NCBI GenBank assembly: GCA_049941595.1
Contig: JBNFNA010000003.1
Coordinates: 280,177 to 344,176, forward strand
From: Pasteurella sp049941595
GTDB lineage: Bacteria > Pseudomonadota > Gammaproteobacteria > Enterobacterales > Pasteurellaceae
DNA: 64,000 bases
Reading direction: 5' to 3'
In this document: piece by piece, positions 27,300 through 36,223 of the stretch
Layout: the number at the start of each line of letters is the position of its first letter
Position numbering within the stretch: the first letter of the stretch is position 1
The notes under the pieces: model-generated
Database searches by the model: none
The model's input: only the letters and a program-made list of their open reading frames with translations
Told to the model about the DNA's origin: nothing
Position numbers and translations under genes: made by a program

Positions 27300-29162
27300 T
27301 TATTTTCTGTTGGTAATTACTTCATCAATTCCTTTACCCGCCAAGGCTTTACGAATTGACTTATCCATTCTGCGCGCTGCAAATTCTTGAGTCGCTAAAT
27401 CAAGCTGTTTGATACCTTGCTTAATTTCTTGCGTATCCCCTTCTTTTTGCAAACGCTCTAAAGAAATAATTGCATTTTTAACCGCACTTAATTCTTCATC
27501 ATTTAATAAATCTTGATCATAACTCAATGCTGCACGCACGCTTTCAAGCACACGCTCCGCTTCAACGCGTTGTTCTGCTAATAAACGTGCTTGAATATCT
27601 TCTTTTGCATTCAACATTGAGGCTTTTAACATATTGGCAATTTCATCATCAGTTAAACCATAAGAGGGTTTCACTTGAATTGATGATTGAACGCCAGTTG
27701 ATTTTTCCATTGCTGTTACACTTAACAAGCCATCAGCATCGACTTGATAAGTCACACGGATATGTGCCGCCCCCGCCGCCATTGCTGGGATACCACGTAA
27801 AGTAAAGCGTGCTAAAGAACGGCAATCTGCCACCATTTCACGCTCGCCTTGCACAACGTGCACTGACATCGCAGTTTGTCCATCTTTGAACGTGGTGAAT
27901 TCTTGTGCTCTTGCCACAGGAATTGTGGTGTTGCGTGGAATAATTTTTTCCACTAAGCCACCCATTGTTTCGATCCCTAATGAAAGTGGAATCACATCAA
28001 GCAATAACATTTCAGAATCTGGTTTGTTACCCACTAAAATATCAGCTTGAATTCCTGCGCCTAGCGCGACAACTTTATCTGGATCGATAGAGGTTAGTGG
28101 TTCTTTTTGAAAGAACTCTGCCACTTGTTCACGTACAAAGGGCACTCGTGTTGAACCACCGACCATCACGACTTCGCAAACTTCATCTACGCTTACATCC
28201 GCATCTTTTAACGCACGACGACAAGCCAATAATGAACGTTTTACTAAGCCTTGAATTAATTGATTAAATTCTTCACGGCTAATTTTGCCAGACCAACCTT
28301 GATAACAAATTTCGGTTTCTAAGTTATCCGTCAATGCGATTTTAATTTGTGTCGCTAATTCTGTTAATTGACGTTGTTGCTGTGCATTTTGTGGTGAAAT
28401 ACCTGATTGGCTTACAATCCAATCCATTAATTGGTGGTCAAAATCATCACCCCCAAGTGAGGTATCACCACCTGTCGCTAATACTTCAAAAACACCTTTT
28501 GATAAACGTAAAATCGAAATATCAAAAGTACCACCACCTAAATCATAAACGGCAATTACACCTTCTTGTCCGCTATCTAAGCCATAAGCAATTGCCGCCG
28601 CTGTGGGTTCATTTAATAAACGTAACACATTAATGCCTGCTAATTTTGCTGCATCTTTCGTGCTTTGACGCTGTGCATCATCAAAGTATGCAGGCACTGT
28701 GATCACTGCACCTGAAAGCTCACCCGCTAAACGTTTTTCAGCAAGTGCGGTTAATTTTTTCAAAATTTCAGCAGATATTTCAACTGGACTAAACAAACCT
28801 TTGTCAGTTTTAATCAATGGAAGCCCGTTTTCGCTGGCTTCGAATTCGTAAGGCAAACTTGGGTAACGTTGCTTCACATCCGCTAAACTGCGTCCAATCA
28901 AACGCTTAACGGACACCACTGTATTGTGAGGATTTTGGGTCGCCAATTCAGCTGCTTCATAACCCACAATGACATCATCTTGTTTAAAATGCACGATAGA
29001 AGGCACTAAAGTGCGCTCTTTTTCGTCTAATAAAATATCAACTTGACCACTACGCACCGTAGCAATTAAAGAATTTGTGGTACCAAGATCAATCCCAACA
29101 GCAAGTTTATGTTGATGAGGCGCTGCGCTTTGACCGGGTTCTGCAATTTGGAGTAATGCCAT
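27300..29162 (-). CDS. hscA: Fe-S assembly chaperone HscA
   Basis: HscA (620 residues) is the Hsp70 specialised for releasing clusters from IscU, whose LPPVK motif it binds. The DnaK-type phosphate loop VGIDLGTTNSL, VYDLGGGTFDISIL, and the substrate-binding domain start (LLLDVIPLSLGIETMGG) are present. The length fits HscA, shorter than DnaK. The hscB-hscA gap of about 120 bp is unusually long for this operon and contains a TATAAT, so an internal promoter is possible. Confidence 0.95.
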   Translation of the reverse strand: MALLQIAEPGQSAAPHQHKLAVGIDLGTTNSLIATVRSGQVDILLDEKERTLVPSIVHFKQDDVIVGYEAAELATQNPHNTVVSVKRLIGRSLADVKQRYPSLPYEFEASENGLPLIKTDKGLFSPVEISAEILKKLTALAEKRLAGELSGAVITVPAYFDDAQRQSTKDAAKLAGINVLRLLNEPTAAAIAYGLDSGQEGVIAVYDLGGGTFDISILRLSKGVFEVLATGGDTSLGGDDFDHQLMDWIVSQSGISPQNAQQQRQLTELATQIKIALTDNLETEICYQGWSGKISREEFNQLIQGLVKRSLLACRRALKDADVSVDEVCEVVMVGGSTRVPFVREQVAEFFQKEPLTSIDPDKVVALGAGIQADILVGNKPDSEMLLLDVIPLSLGIETMGGLVEKIIPRNTTIPVARAQEFTTFKDGQTAMSVHVVQGEREMVADCRSLARFTLRGIPAMAAGAAHIRVTYQVDADGLLSVTAMEKSTGVQSSIQVKPSYGLTDDEIANMLKASMLNAKEDIQARLLAEQRVEAERVLESVRAALSYDQDLLNDEELSAVKNAIISLERLQKEGDTQEIKQGIKQLDLATQEFAARRMDKSIRKALAGKGIDEVITNRK

Positions 29163-29284
29163 TGTTTATCTCTTTTTAATCATATTACTTTTTTAATTAT
29201 AGCCTGTTTTCTTCTTTTTATTTCATTTCAGGACAAATTAAAACGCTACACCTTGAGCAAATTACATTGAAAATGACTTTTCGT

Positions 29285-29803
29285 CTAAAAATCCAATAAT
29301 AATTCTTCTACACGCTCAACTTCGATCAGCAGTTTTTTGATAAAACGTAGCTTATCATTAATGGCTTTCGCTTGTTGCCATTGTCTTGCCGAAAGTGCGG
29401 TAGATAATTCGCCTAAAAGTGTTTTTTTAGTTGATTCAATATCTGCCATAAATTGCATTAACTGATCGCTATCTTTATCTTTTTCGATTTCTTCTAACTG
29501 CTCACGCCATTGCATTTGTTGCATTAAAAACGCCAGATCATTGGTGCTTTTTTCTTCAAAATTTTGTTGTTCACCAGTATGAAGCGCAATAATGCTGTCT
29601 GCGCGTAGAATAGGATCTTTTAGAATTTGTAATGCATCATTCACTTCTGCCGAACGTTGCATTGCGAGGCGTTGCTCTTGTGCTGAGTGTGTTGTGAAAT
29701 TATCTGGATGTAATGATTTTTGTAGTGCCAGATAGCGAGTTGATAATGTGGCTTGATCTACGTGGAAATCAACGGGTAAATCAAAAATTTTAAATGGATT
29801 CAT
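29285..29803 (-). CDS. hscB: Co-chaperone HscB
   Basis: HscB (172 residues) is the J-domain protein that brings IscU to HscA. The J domain (about 1-75) keeps the essential HPD motif in LHPDNFTTHS. The C-terminal helical IscU-binding domain ends in VERVEELLLDF. It follows iscA by 43 bp. Confidence 0.94.
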   Translation of the reverse strand: MNPFKIFDLPVDFHVDQATLSTRYLALQKSLHPDNFTTHSAQEQRLAMQRSAEVNDALQILKDPILRADSIIALHTGEQQNFEEKSTNDLAFLMQQMQWREQLEEIEKDKDSDQLMQFMADIESTKKTLLGELSTALSARQWQQAKAINDKLRFIKKLLIEVERVEELLLDF

Positions 29804-29846
29804 TTTTCACTCAACAGTTTTAACAACAAAAAAATTTAACAACAAA

Positions 29847-30170
29847 CTAAACGTGGAAACTTTCGCCACAACCACATTGATCTTTCACATTCGGATTATT
29901 GAATTTAAAGCCTTCGTTCAATCCTTCTTTCGCAAAATCTAATTCTGTGCCGTCTAAGTACACAAGGCTTTTTGCATCAACGATAATTTTCACGCCGTGT
30001 TGCTCAAATACTTGATCATCTGGATTTAATTCGTCCACAAATTCAAGCACATAAGCTAAACCTGAACAGCCCGATGTTTTAATACCTAAACGTAAGCCAA
30101 TGCCTTTACCACGATTGGTGAGGAATGTTCTGACACGATCCGCTGCTGTTTCAGTAAGAGAAATACCCAT
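29847..30170 (-). CDS. iscA: Fe-S carrier protein IscA
   Basis: IscA (107 residues) is an A-type carrier delivering Fe-S clusters to apo-proteins. The three conserved cysteines are visible: TSGCSGLAY and the C-terminal DQCGCGESFHV. It lies between iscU and hscB in the standard ISC order. Confidence 0.95.
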   Translation of the reverse strand: MGISLTETAADRVRTFLTNRGKGIGLRLGIKTSGCSGLAYVLEFVDELNPDDQVFEQHGVKIIVDAKSLVYLDGTELDFAKEGLNEGFKFNNPNVKDQCGCGESFHV

Positions 30171-30239
30171 TTGAATTATCTACTCCATTCCATCTTATAA
30201 TATGAAAGGGGCAAAACTGCCCCACGAATGATTAACTGA

Positions 30240-30626
30240 TTATTTCGTTTCTTTTTTTGCTTTGTAATCTGCGATCGCTGCTTTAATCGCATCTTCAGCA
30301 AGAATTGAACAGTGAACTTTCACTGGTGGTAATTCTAATTCTTCTGCGATTTGGCTATTTTTAATTGCTTGTGCTTCATCTAATGATTTGCCTTTTACCC
30401 ATTCAGTAATCAATGAGCTTGATGCAATTGCAGAACCACAACCGTAAGTTTTGAATTTTGCATCTTCAATAATGCCTTCTTCATTTACTTTGATTTGAAG
30501 TTGCATTACGTCACCACAAGCTGGTGCGCCCACCATACCTGTCCCTACGTTTACATCTTTTTTATCTAAAGAACCAACGTTACGTGGATTCTCATAGTGA
30601 TCAATTACTTTATCGCTGTATGCCAT
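30240..30626 (-). CDS. iscU: Fe-S scaffold protein IscU
   Basis: IscU (128 residues) is the scaffold for cluster assembly. The ligands Cys37, Asp39, Cys63 and Cys106 are present (GAPACGDVM, YGCGSAIASS, VHCSILAED), as is the HscA-recognition motif LPPVK at 99-103. It is separated from iscS by 249 bp, far more than usual. That gap holds an inverted pair of uptake signals and a possible small open frame. Confidence 0.95.
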   Translation of the reverse strand: MAYSDKVIDHYENPRNVGSLDKKDVNVGTGMVGAPACGDVMQLQIKVNEEGIIEDAKFKTYGCGSAIASSSLITEWVKGKSLDEAQAIKNSQIAEELELPPVKVHCSILAEDAIKAAIADYKAKKETK

Positions 30627-30648
30627 TTTGTATTCCTTCCAGTTTAGT

Positions 30649-30697
30649 AAAGTGCGGTTGCTATTTGCAAAATTTCAGAAAAAATCACCGCACTTTT
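30649..30697. repeat. Inverted uptake-signal pair in the iscS-iscU gap
   Basis: AAAGTGCGGT (30649-30658) and ACCGCACTTTT (30687-30697) are inverted copies of the uptake signal, 28 bp apart, inside the isc operon. They could form a hairpin in the mRNA. On the transcribed minus strand no U-tract follows, so it is not an obvious terminator but may attenuate or stabilise transcript ends. Confidence 0.7.
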
Positions 30698-30745
30698 GTT
30701 TAAATAATGTTTGGTTTAAACCTTAATACCAAGCTTGCCGTTAAA

Positions 30746-30877
30746 TTACTCAATTTTAAATAAAAAATTGTTTAATTTATCAATATTTCCAGTAGTTGCT
30801 AGACGTTTGGTTGAAGACAGTACATCTAGCACGATGAAACCGAACAACGCAAACACAGCACCAATATTTTTCAGCTT
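30746..30877 (-). CDS. Possible small membrane protein between iscS and iscU
   Basis: A minus-strand frame is open from just downstream of the iscS end to a TAA at 30748-30746. It reads KLKNIGAVFALFGFIVLD followed by VLSSTKRLATTGNIDKLNNF and LFKIE. The first part looks like one transmembrane helix, and the whole resembles a real small protein more than random translation. There is no ATG: only CTG, ATT or GTG codons near the beginning could start it. It could be a non-AUG small gene coupled to iscS or a decayed remnant. I do not recognise it. Confidence 0.35.
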   Translation of the reverse strand, partial: KLKNIGAVFALFGFIVLDVLSSTKRLATTGNIDKLNNFLFKIE

Positions 30878-32090
30878 AGTGGTGAGTCCACTCGATAGTA
30901 TTCAAATCAATCCCCTCTTTAAACATATCCCAAAGTGGAGAAAGCTCACGCAATTTGTTTACTGCATTTTTTACTAATTCAATAGTGTAATCAATTTCTT
31001 CTTCAGTGGTGTAACGGCCTAAAGTGAAACGAATTGAGCTGTGCGCTAATTCATCATTTAAACCTAATGCACGTAATACGTAAGATGGTTCTAAACTTGC
31101 AGAAGTACAAGCTGAGCCTGAAGAAACTGCGATATCACGTAAAGACATCATTAATGATTCACCTTCAACATAGTTGAAACTGATGTTTAAGTTGCTGTCT
31201 AAACGGTGTTCCATTGAACCATTGACATAGGTTTCTTCGATATCTTTCAAGCCATTGTATAAACGGTCGCGTAATGCTTTTAAGCGTGGCATTTCAGTTG
31301 CCATTTCTTCTTTACAAATACGGTACGCTTCGCCCATACCCACAATTTGGTGAACAGGTAGTGTACCTGAACGCATACCACGCTCGTGGCCACCACCGTG
31401 GATAATCGCTTCTAAACGTACACGTGGTTTACGACTTACGTATAATGCACCGATACCTTTTGGCCCGTAAAGTTTATGGCTAGACATAGACATTAAGTCC
31501 ACTTTTAATTCAGCCAAGTTGATTGGTAATTTACCCACACTTTGCGTTGCATCAACGTGGAATAAAATTTTGCGCTCACGGCATAATTCACCGATTGCTG
31601 CGATATCTTGGATCACGCCGATTTCGTTATTTACGTGCATAATTGACACTAAAATGGTGTCATCACGCATTGCATTTTTTAATTCTTCTAAATCAATTAA
31701 ACCGTCTGCTTTTGGATTTAAATAGGTGACTTCGAAACCTTCACGCTCAAGCTGGCGGCAAGTATCTAATACGGCTTTGTGTTCAGTTTTACAAGTGATA
31801 ATGTGTTTACCTCTGCTTTGGTAGAAGTGCGCTGCACCTTTGATTGCAAGGTTATCTGATTCTGTTGCACCAGAAGTAAATACAATTTCACGAGAATCTG
31901 CACCAATTAAATCTGCAATATGATTACGTGCGATATCAACTGCTTCTTCCGCTTGCCAACCGAATTTGTGTGAACGTGACGCTGGGTTACCAAAGTTGCC
32001 TTCAACGGTTAAGTATTCCATCATTTTTTTTGCAACGCGTTCATCAACTGGACAAGTCGCCGCATAATCAAGATAAATAGGTAATTTCAT
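30876..32090 (-). CDS. iscS: Cysteine desulfurase IscS
   Basis: IscS (404 residues) supplies sulfur from cysteine for Fe-S clusters, thiolated tRNA and other pathways. The PLP lysine is in MSSHKLYGPKG and the mobile-loop catalytic cysteine in SSGSACTSASLEPSYVL; the C-terminus DLNTIEWTHH matches E. coli closely. I use ATG 32090 (MKLPIYLDYAATCP); an upstream in-frame GTG is unlikely. It is 48 bp downstream of iscR. Confidence 0.96.
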   Translation of the reverse strand: MKLPIYLDYAATCPVDERVAKKMMEYLTVEGNFGNPASRSHKFGWQAEEAVDIARNHIADLIGADSREIVFTSGATESDNLAIKGAAHFYQSRGKHIITCKTEHKAVLDTCRQLEREGFEVTYLNPKADGLIDLEELKNAMRDDTILVSIMHVNNEIGVIQDIAAIGELCRERKILFHVDATQSVGKLPINLAELKVDLMSMSSHKLYGPKGIGALYVSRKPRVRLEAIIHGGGHERGMRSGTLPVHQIVGMGEAYRICKEEMATEMPRLKALRDRLYNGLKDIEETYVNGSMEHRLDSNLNISFNYVEGESLMMSLRDIAVSSGSACTSASLEPSYVLRALGLNDELAHSSIRFTLGRYTTEEEIDYTIELVKNAVNKLRELSPLWDMFKEGIDLNTIEWTHH

Positions 32091-32138
32091 TTCTTTTCTC
32101 ACTCCTAAAAAATTCTTTTAAATTGTACCGCACTTTGA

Positions 32139-32603
32139 CTAATCATCTAAGATTATCAAATTGTCAAAATCACCGTGGAACTCAATAGTGTTAAATTTTT
32201 GGTAGTGTTTATCTACCAATTCTGCCAAAGTGATTTCGTTTAAAAAATCTTCAATACGCTGGCTAAGTTCTTTCCATAGAGAGTGAGTTAAACATTCGAT
32301 TCCCTCTTGGCAATCACCACGGCCGTGACAGCGCGTAACATCAATATTTTCATTTACGGCATTAATTACCATACCAACGGAAATCTCATTTGTTGGTAAG
32401 CCTAATTGGTAGCCGCCACCAGGCCCACGTACGCTTTTTACTAATCCATATCGGCGTAATTTTGCAAATAACTGCTCTAAATATGACAGCGAAATATGCT
32501 GTCTTTCAGAAATATCAGACAAACTAACTGGGCCTCTTTTTGAATGTAATGCAATATCCAGAATCGCGGTTACTGCATAGCGTCCTTTCGAAGTTAATTT
32601 CAT
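32139..32603 (-). CDS. iscR: Fe-S cluster transcription regulator IscR
   Basis: IscR (154 residues) is an Rrf2-family regulator that represses the isc operon when it carries a [2Fe-2S] cluster. The winged helix-turn-helix (HISLSYLEQLFAKLRRYGL) and the ligands Cys92, Cys98 and Cys104 (RCHGRGDCQEGIEC) are present. The start is ATG 32603 (MKLTSKGRYA), after AGGAAAG. A type-1 IscR operator lies directly upstream, indicating autoregulation. Confidence 0.96.
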   Translation of the reverse strand: MKLTSKGRYAVTAILDIALHSKRGPVSLSDISERQHISLSYLEQLFAKLRRYGLVKSVRGPGGGYQLGLPTNEISVGMVINAVNENIDVTRCHGRGDCQEGIECLTHSLWKELSQRIEDFLNEITLAELVDKHYQKFNTIEFHGDFDNLIILDD

Positions 32604-32643
32604 CTTATCTTTCCTATAATTATTCAAGTGGCGCGATCTTTAC

Positions 32644-32668
32644 ATATCATACTAATTTAGTCAACTAT
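32644..32668 (-). promoter_or_regulatory. IscR type-1 operator of the isc operon
   Basis: Read on the minus strand, this 25-bp site begins ATAGTTGACTAAATTAGT and ends GATAT. By my alignment it agrees with the type-1 IscR consensus at about 22 of 25 positions. It includes a TTGACT -35-like element and lies 41 bp before the iscR start, right after the trmJ stop codon. Autorepression by holo-IscR is strongly suggested. Confidence 0.78.
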
Positions 32669-33412
32669 TCAACTTGATGATTTAATCCGCTTTTCCACCG
32701 CACTTAACATCCCACGTAGAATGTTTAATTCGTTTTTTTCAAGTTCCGCTCGTTGGTATAAACGCCTGAGCTTTTGCATAACAGCTTGATTTTGAATAAA
32801 TCCTAATGCTGTATAAAGGCGTTCTGTATGTTGGAAGAAATGCTCTATCTCCGAAAAATTTGGATAGGTATTTCCTATCATTGAAAGTGATAGTGACGTT
32901 TCTTTTTCTGCTGATATTTCTTTTGTAGACAAAAAAGCCATACGTAATTCATAGCAGACCAACTGCACTGCCATAGCAAGATTTAACGAAGAATATTCAG
33001 GATTGGCAGGAATAGTTAAATGATAACGGCACTTCAGTAGTTCTTCATTTGTTAACCCGACTCGCTCACGCCCAAAAACGATAGCAACTTGACCGCACTT
33101 TGCTGCCTCAACAACTTTTACACCACATTCACGTGGTTCAATCAATATATTTTGCAAATGGCGTAACCTCGCACTGGTACCAACTACTAATGAGCAATCA
33201 CCAACTGCCTCATCAAAGCTATCTACAATCACCGCATTTTTTACGACATCTTCAGCCCCTGCGGATAAAGCAATGGCTTGCTCATCAATGCCTTGCTTTG
33301 GCGCCACTAAATACAAATGACTTAGTCCCATTGTTTTCATTGCACGGGCGGCAGAACCGATATTACCACTGTGAGAGGTCTCAACGAGAACAATTCGAAT
33401 ATTGTCTAACAT
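32669..33412 (-). CDS. trmJ: tRNA (cytidine/uridine-32-2'-O)-methyltransferase TrmJ
   Basis: TrmJ (247 residues) is a SPOUT-class methyltransferase modifying position 32 of several tRNAs. The N-terminal RIVLVETSHSGNIGSAARAM and the knotted SAM-binding motifs VFGRERVGLTNEEL and IPANPEYSSLNLAMAVQL are diagnostic. The C-terminal extension (about 165-247) is helical. It precedes iscR and is divergent from suhB, the E. coli arrangement. Confidence 0.94.
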   Translation of the reverse strand: MLDNIRIVLVETSHSGNIGSAARAMKTMGLSHLYLVAPKQGIDEQAIALSAGAEDVVKNAVIVDSFDEAVGDCSLVVGTSARLRHLQNILIEPRECGVKVVEAAKCGQVAIVFGRERVGLTNEELLKCRYHLTIPANPEYSSLNLAMAVQLVCYELRMAFLSTKEISAEKETSLSLSMIGNTYPNFSEIEHFFQHTERLYTALGFIQNQAVMQKLRRLYQRAELEKNELNILRGMLSAVEKRIKSSS

Positions 33413-33603
33413 AACTTAAGGTCACTCGTTTAAAATGGAAGCTATTCTAACATAATGCCCATAATTTTTAGTCAACAATTTGTGATTTTTATGTGAAAGT
33501 TTGTAACAAAATCGCAAGGGCGTTTTAAATTTCTCTCGCCATTTCTTTCGGAATTGCCTATAATGAGCGCCACTTTTATGTTCTTTAAAATCTGGTGGAA
33601 ATA

Positions 33604-34407
33604 ATGAATCCAATGTTAAATATCGCTATTCGTGCGGCACGAAAAGCGGGCAATGTTATTGCTAAAGGTTATGAACGCCGTGATGATATTCAAACTACGT
33701 TAAAAAGCACAAATGATTATGTAACAAATATCGACAAAGCCTCTGAAGAAGCAATTATTGAAGTGATCAGAAAGTCTTACCCTGATCATACAATCATCAC
33801 TGAAGAAAGTGGTGCATTAGAAGGCAAAGATAGCGATGTTCAATGGGTAATTGATCCACTAGATGGCACAACAAACTTTGTAAAAGGTTTGCCTCATTTT
33901 GCAGTATCAATTGCAATCCGTGTAAAAGGCCGCACTGAAGTGGGTGTGGTTTATGATCCTATCCGTAATGAATTATTCACCGCTGTGCGTGGAGAAGGCG
34001 CAAAAATCAATGAAATGCGTTTACGCGTAGATAACAAACGTGAATTAACCGGCACAATATTAGCAACGGGTTTCCCATTCAAACAAACTCGCTTAATGCC
34101 AACACAATTTGCGATGATGAATACATTAATTGAAGAGTGTGCAGATTTCCGGCGCACTGGTTCTGCGGCATTAGACTTATGTTATGTTGCTGCAGGTCGT
34201 GTCGATGGTTATTTTGAAATGGGCATCAAAGCGTGGGACGTTGCTGCGGGCGATTTAATCGTACGTGAAGCTGGCGGTTTAGTTTGTGATTTCAACGCAG
34301 GTCACACTTACTTAACAAATGGTCACATTGTTGCCGCACCACCACGTATCGTGAAAGAAATTTTAAATAAAATTCAACCTTGTTTAATCGACGAATTGAA
34401 AAAATAG
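33604..34407 (+). CDS. suhB: Inositol monophosphatase family protein SuhB
   Basis: SuhB (267 residues) is an inositol-1-phosphatase that also acts in rRNA transcription antitermination complexes. The metal-binding motifs EESGALEG, VIDPLDGTTNFVKG and WDVAAGDLIVREAGG are intact. I start it at ATG 33604 (MNPMLNIAIRAARKAGN), aligned with E. coli, with GGTGGA upstream. It is divergent from trmJ. Confidence 0.95.
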   Translation: MNPMLNIAIRAARKAGNVIAKGYERRDDIQTTLKSTNDYVTNIDKASEEAIIEVIRKSYPDHTIITEESGALEGKDSDVQWVIDPLDGTTNFVKGLPHFAVSIAIRVKGRTEVGVVYDPIRNELFTAVRGEGAKINEMRLRVDNKRELTGTILATGFPFKQTRLMPTQFAMMNTLIEECADFRRTGSAALDLCYVAAGRVDGYFEMGIKAWDVAAGDLIVREAGGLVCDFNAGHTYLTNGHIVAAPPRIVKEILNKIQPCLIDELKK

Positions 34408-34498
34408 GATTGAATAAAACCTTCTTAAAAACAACCGCACTTTTCTGCTCTAAATAGCGAATAAAGGTGCATAAAAGTTGTATTAAGATCCAAAATTT

Positions 34499-34545
34499 AA
34501 CGGTTTTAAATTCGTTTTGAATGCGATTTTAAAACCGTTTTTTAT
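34499..34545. terminator. Terminator between suhB and argE
   Basis: AACGGTTTTAAA and TTTAAAACCGTT form a 12-bp stem with a 16-base loop and a TTTTTTATT tail. It can end suhB rightward and perhaps argE leftward. Confidence 0.7.
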
Positions 34546-34567
34546 TGTCTTTTTTATAGACAAAGAA

Positions 34568-35719
34568 TTAATTATCAGAGCAAAAATGCCAAATCATTTT
34601 ACTCAATAATTCACGAGTTGGCTCAATAAACTCTGCAGATAAAAACTCATCTGGCTGATGAGCTTGATCGATCGATCCAGGGCCTAAAACTAGCGTCGGG
34701 CAAAGTTGCTGAATAAAAGGTGCTTCAGTGCAATAATTCACGACCTCACATTTTTCGCCTAATAATTTTTCCACCACTTGCACCACTTGGGCAGAATGTT
34801 CACACTCATAACCTGGAATAGGCTCGTGCAATGCCGTTAAAGAAATACGATCACCCCATTTTTCAAGCATTGGCGCCAATTTTTCTTGCAACATTTCATT
34901 TAGATCTTCTAAGCGTAAATTCGGTAATGGGCGAATATCAAAATGCAACTCACAGCAAGCACAAATACGGTTGACCGCATCCCCTCCAGAAATTGCACCA
35001 AAATTCATTGTTGGGTACGGGATTTCAAACGCTGGATGATGATATTTTTCACGCAATTCATTGCGCATTTGCATCAAGTATCCCGTGGCTTCGTGCATTA
35101 ATTCAATAGCATTAATCCCTTTACTAGGGTCGCTTGAATGCCCGCTTTTGCCCACAATTCTTAAGGCTTCACCAATATGCCCCTTATGCGCACGAATTGG
35201 TTTGAGTGAAGTTGGTTCACCAATGATTGCACAATCCGGGCGAATATGTGCGTGTTGAATAAAGGTTCTCGCACCGAGCATCGTCGTTTCTTCATCGGCT
35301 GTGGCTAAAATACGTAATGGCTTAGTGAGTTTAGCCAAATCTAATTGACTCACAGCATCCACAACAAAAGCAAAAAAGCCTTTCATATCGGCAGTACCTA
35401 AACCATAAAACTTGCCGTCTTTTTCGGTGAGCTTGAAAGGATCAAATGTCCATCGTCCTTCATCAAAAGGCACGGTGTCTGTATGACCTGCAAGTAGCAA
35501 TCCTCCCTTGCCTTCACCGTAAGTTGCTAATAAATTAAATTTATGACGGCTGCCTTCAACCGCAATAATATCTGTTTTAAAACCTAAGGTGTTTAACCAA
35601 CTTGCTAAGAGTTCAATTAAACAACCGTTAGATTGATCTTCTTCGGGGTGAATGCTACTGATAGTTGGCATCGCAATAAGTTGAGAATACATCTCGAGAA
35701 ACTGTGGTATTTTTTTCAT
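34568..35719 (-). CDS. argE: Acetylornithine deacetylase
   Basis: ArgE (383 residues) is an M20 metallohydrolase that releases acetate from N-acetylornithine, giving ornithine. The zinc ligands and catalytic residues are visible in LAGHTDTVPFDEG, GLGTADMKGFFAF and TADEETTMLGA, with GHSSDPSKGINAIE in the lid domain. I use ATG 35719 (MKKIPQFLEMYSQ). The ribosome site is weak. With argD, argC, argB and argH in this window, the linear acetyl-ornithine route is nearly complete; argA is not seen. Confidence 0.94.
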   Translation of the reverse strand: MKKIPQFLEMYSQLIAMPTISSIHPEEDQSNGCLIELLASWLNTLGFKTDIIAVEGSRHKFNLLATYGEGKGGLLLAGHTDTVPFDEGRWTFDPFKLTEKDGKFYGLGTADMKGFFAFVVDAVSQLDLAKLTKPLRILATADEETTMLGARTFIQHAHIRPDCAIIGEPTSLKPIRAHKGHIGEALRIVGKSGHSSDPSKGINAIELMHEATGYLMQMRNELREKYHHPAFEIPYPTMNFGAISGGDAVNRICACCELHFDIRPLPNLRLEDLNEMLQEKLAPMLEKWGDRISLTALHEPIPGYECEHSAQVVQVVEKLLGEKCEVVNYCTEAPFIQQLCPTLVLGPGSIDQAHQPDEFLSAEFIEPTRELLSKMIWHFCSDN

Positions 35720-35744
35720 AATCAATCGTTTATTTTTTAGTTGG

Positions 35745-35758
35745 TTATTATATATTCA
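35745..35758 (-). promoter_or_regulatory. Candidate ARG box upstream of argE
   Basis: On the minus strand TGAATATATAATAA matches the ARG-box consensus at 12 of 14 positions and lies 26-39 bp upstream of argE. It is weaker than the argD and argC boxes. Confidence 0.45.
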
Positions 35759-35794
35759 AAACACTCTAACATCATTTTCAGAGGATGAATACCT

Positions 35795-36211
35795 ATGACA
35801 AAATTAAAACGCACACTTAAATTTTTAGCTCTTTTATTGGTGCTCGGTCTCGCTCTACATTTTCTATGGTTAGGCCCTCGTTATGAGATAAATAAAGCAA
35901 ATTTATTTATTAAAGATTACAACGCCTATCGAAATGTGCCTATACCGACAAATCCATCTGTTCTAGATTTTACGCTATCACATGTAGATCATATGTTGAT
36001 GAAGGGTAATGGTTGTTATCATCTTATCGGCTCATTTGAATCATTACAGGCTGAGTGTTATCAATTCTTCAATGATTATAGTCAGTTCCTCCACTCCCTA
36101 GATAAAGACCGACCTTTATCGGATGCTGAGAAAGAAAAACTCAATCAATTATTAGCACAAGAAGAGATCTTTTTTAATCACATGAAGCAGCACCTTATGT
36201 ATAACAAGTGA
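35795..36211 (+). CDS. Small membrane-anchored protein of unknown function
   Basis: This 138-residue protein has one N-terminal hydrophobic helix (about residues 8-27, FLALLLVLGLALHFLW) after KLKR, so it is probably a signal-anchored periplasmic protein. The rest is soluble and helical, with HVDHMLMKGNGCYH, a Cys pair (NGCYH, QAECYQ) and a C-terminal Glu/Lys-rich segment. I do not recognise a family. It sits between the divergent argE and argC genes and has its own strong terminator. Position alone does not imply a role in arginine synthesis. Confidence 0.75.
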   Translation: MTKLKRTLKFLALLLVLGLALHFLWLGPRYEINKANLFIKDYNAYRNVPIPTNPSVLDFTLSHVDHMLMKGNGCYHLIGSFESLQAECYQFFNDYSQFLHSLDKDRPLSDAEKEKLNQLLAQEEIFFNHMKQHLMYNK

Positions 36212-36223
36212 AATTAATCATCC

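Noticed and set aside
27527..28633. Two roughly 90-codon plus-strand frames within hscA.
   Set aside because: They are antisense to a well-conserved Hsp70 gene and have no ribosome sites; they reflect codon bias.
33422..33613. Minus-strand frame of 63 codons in the trmJ-suhB gap.
   Set aside because: It overlaps the suhB start and promoter region, has no ribosome site and an implausible composition.
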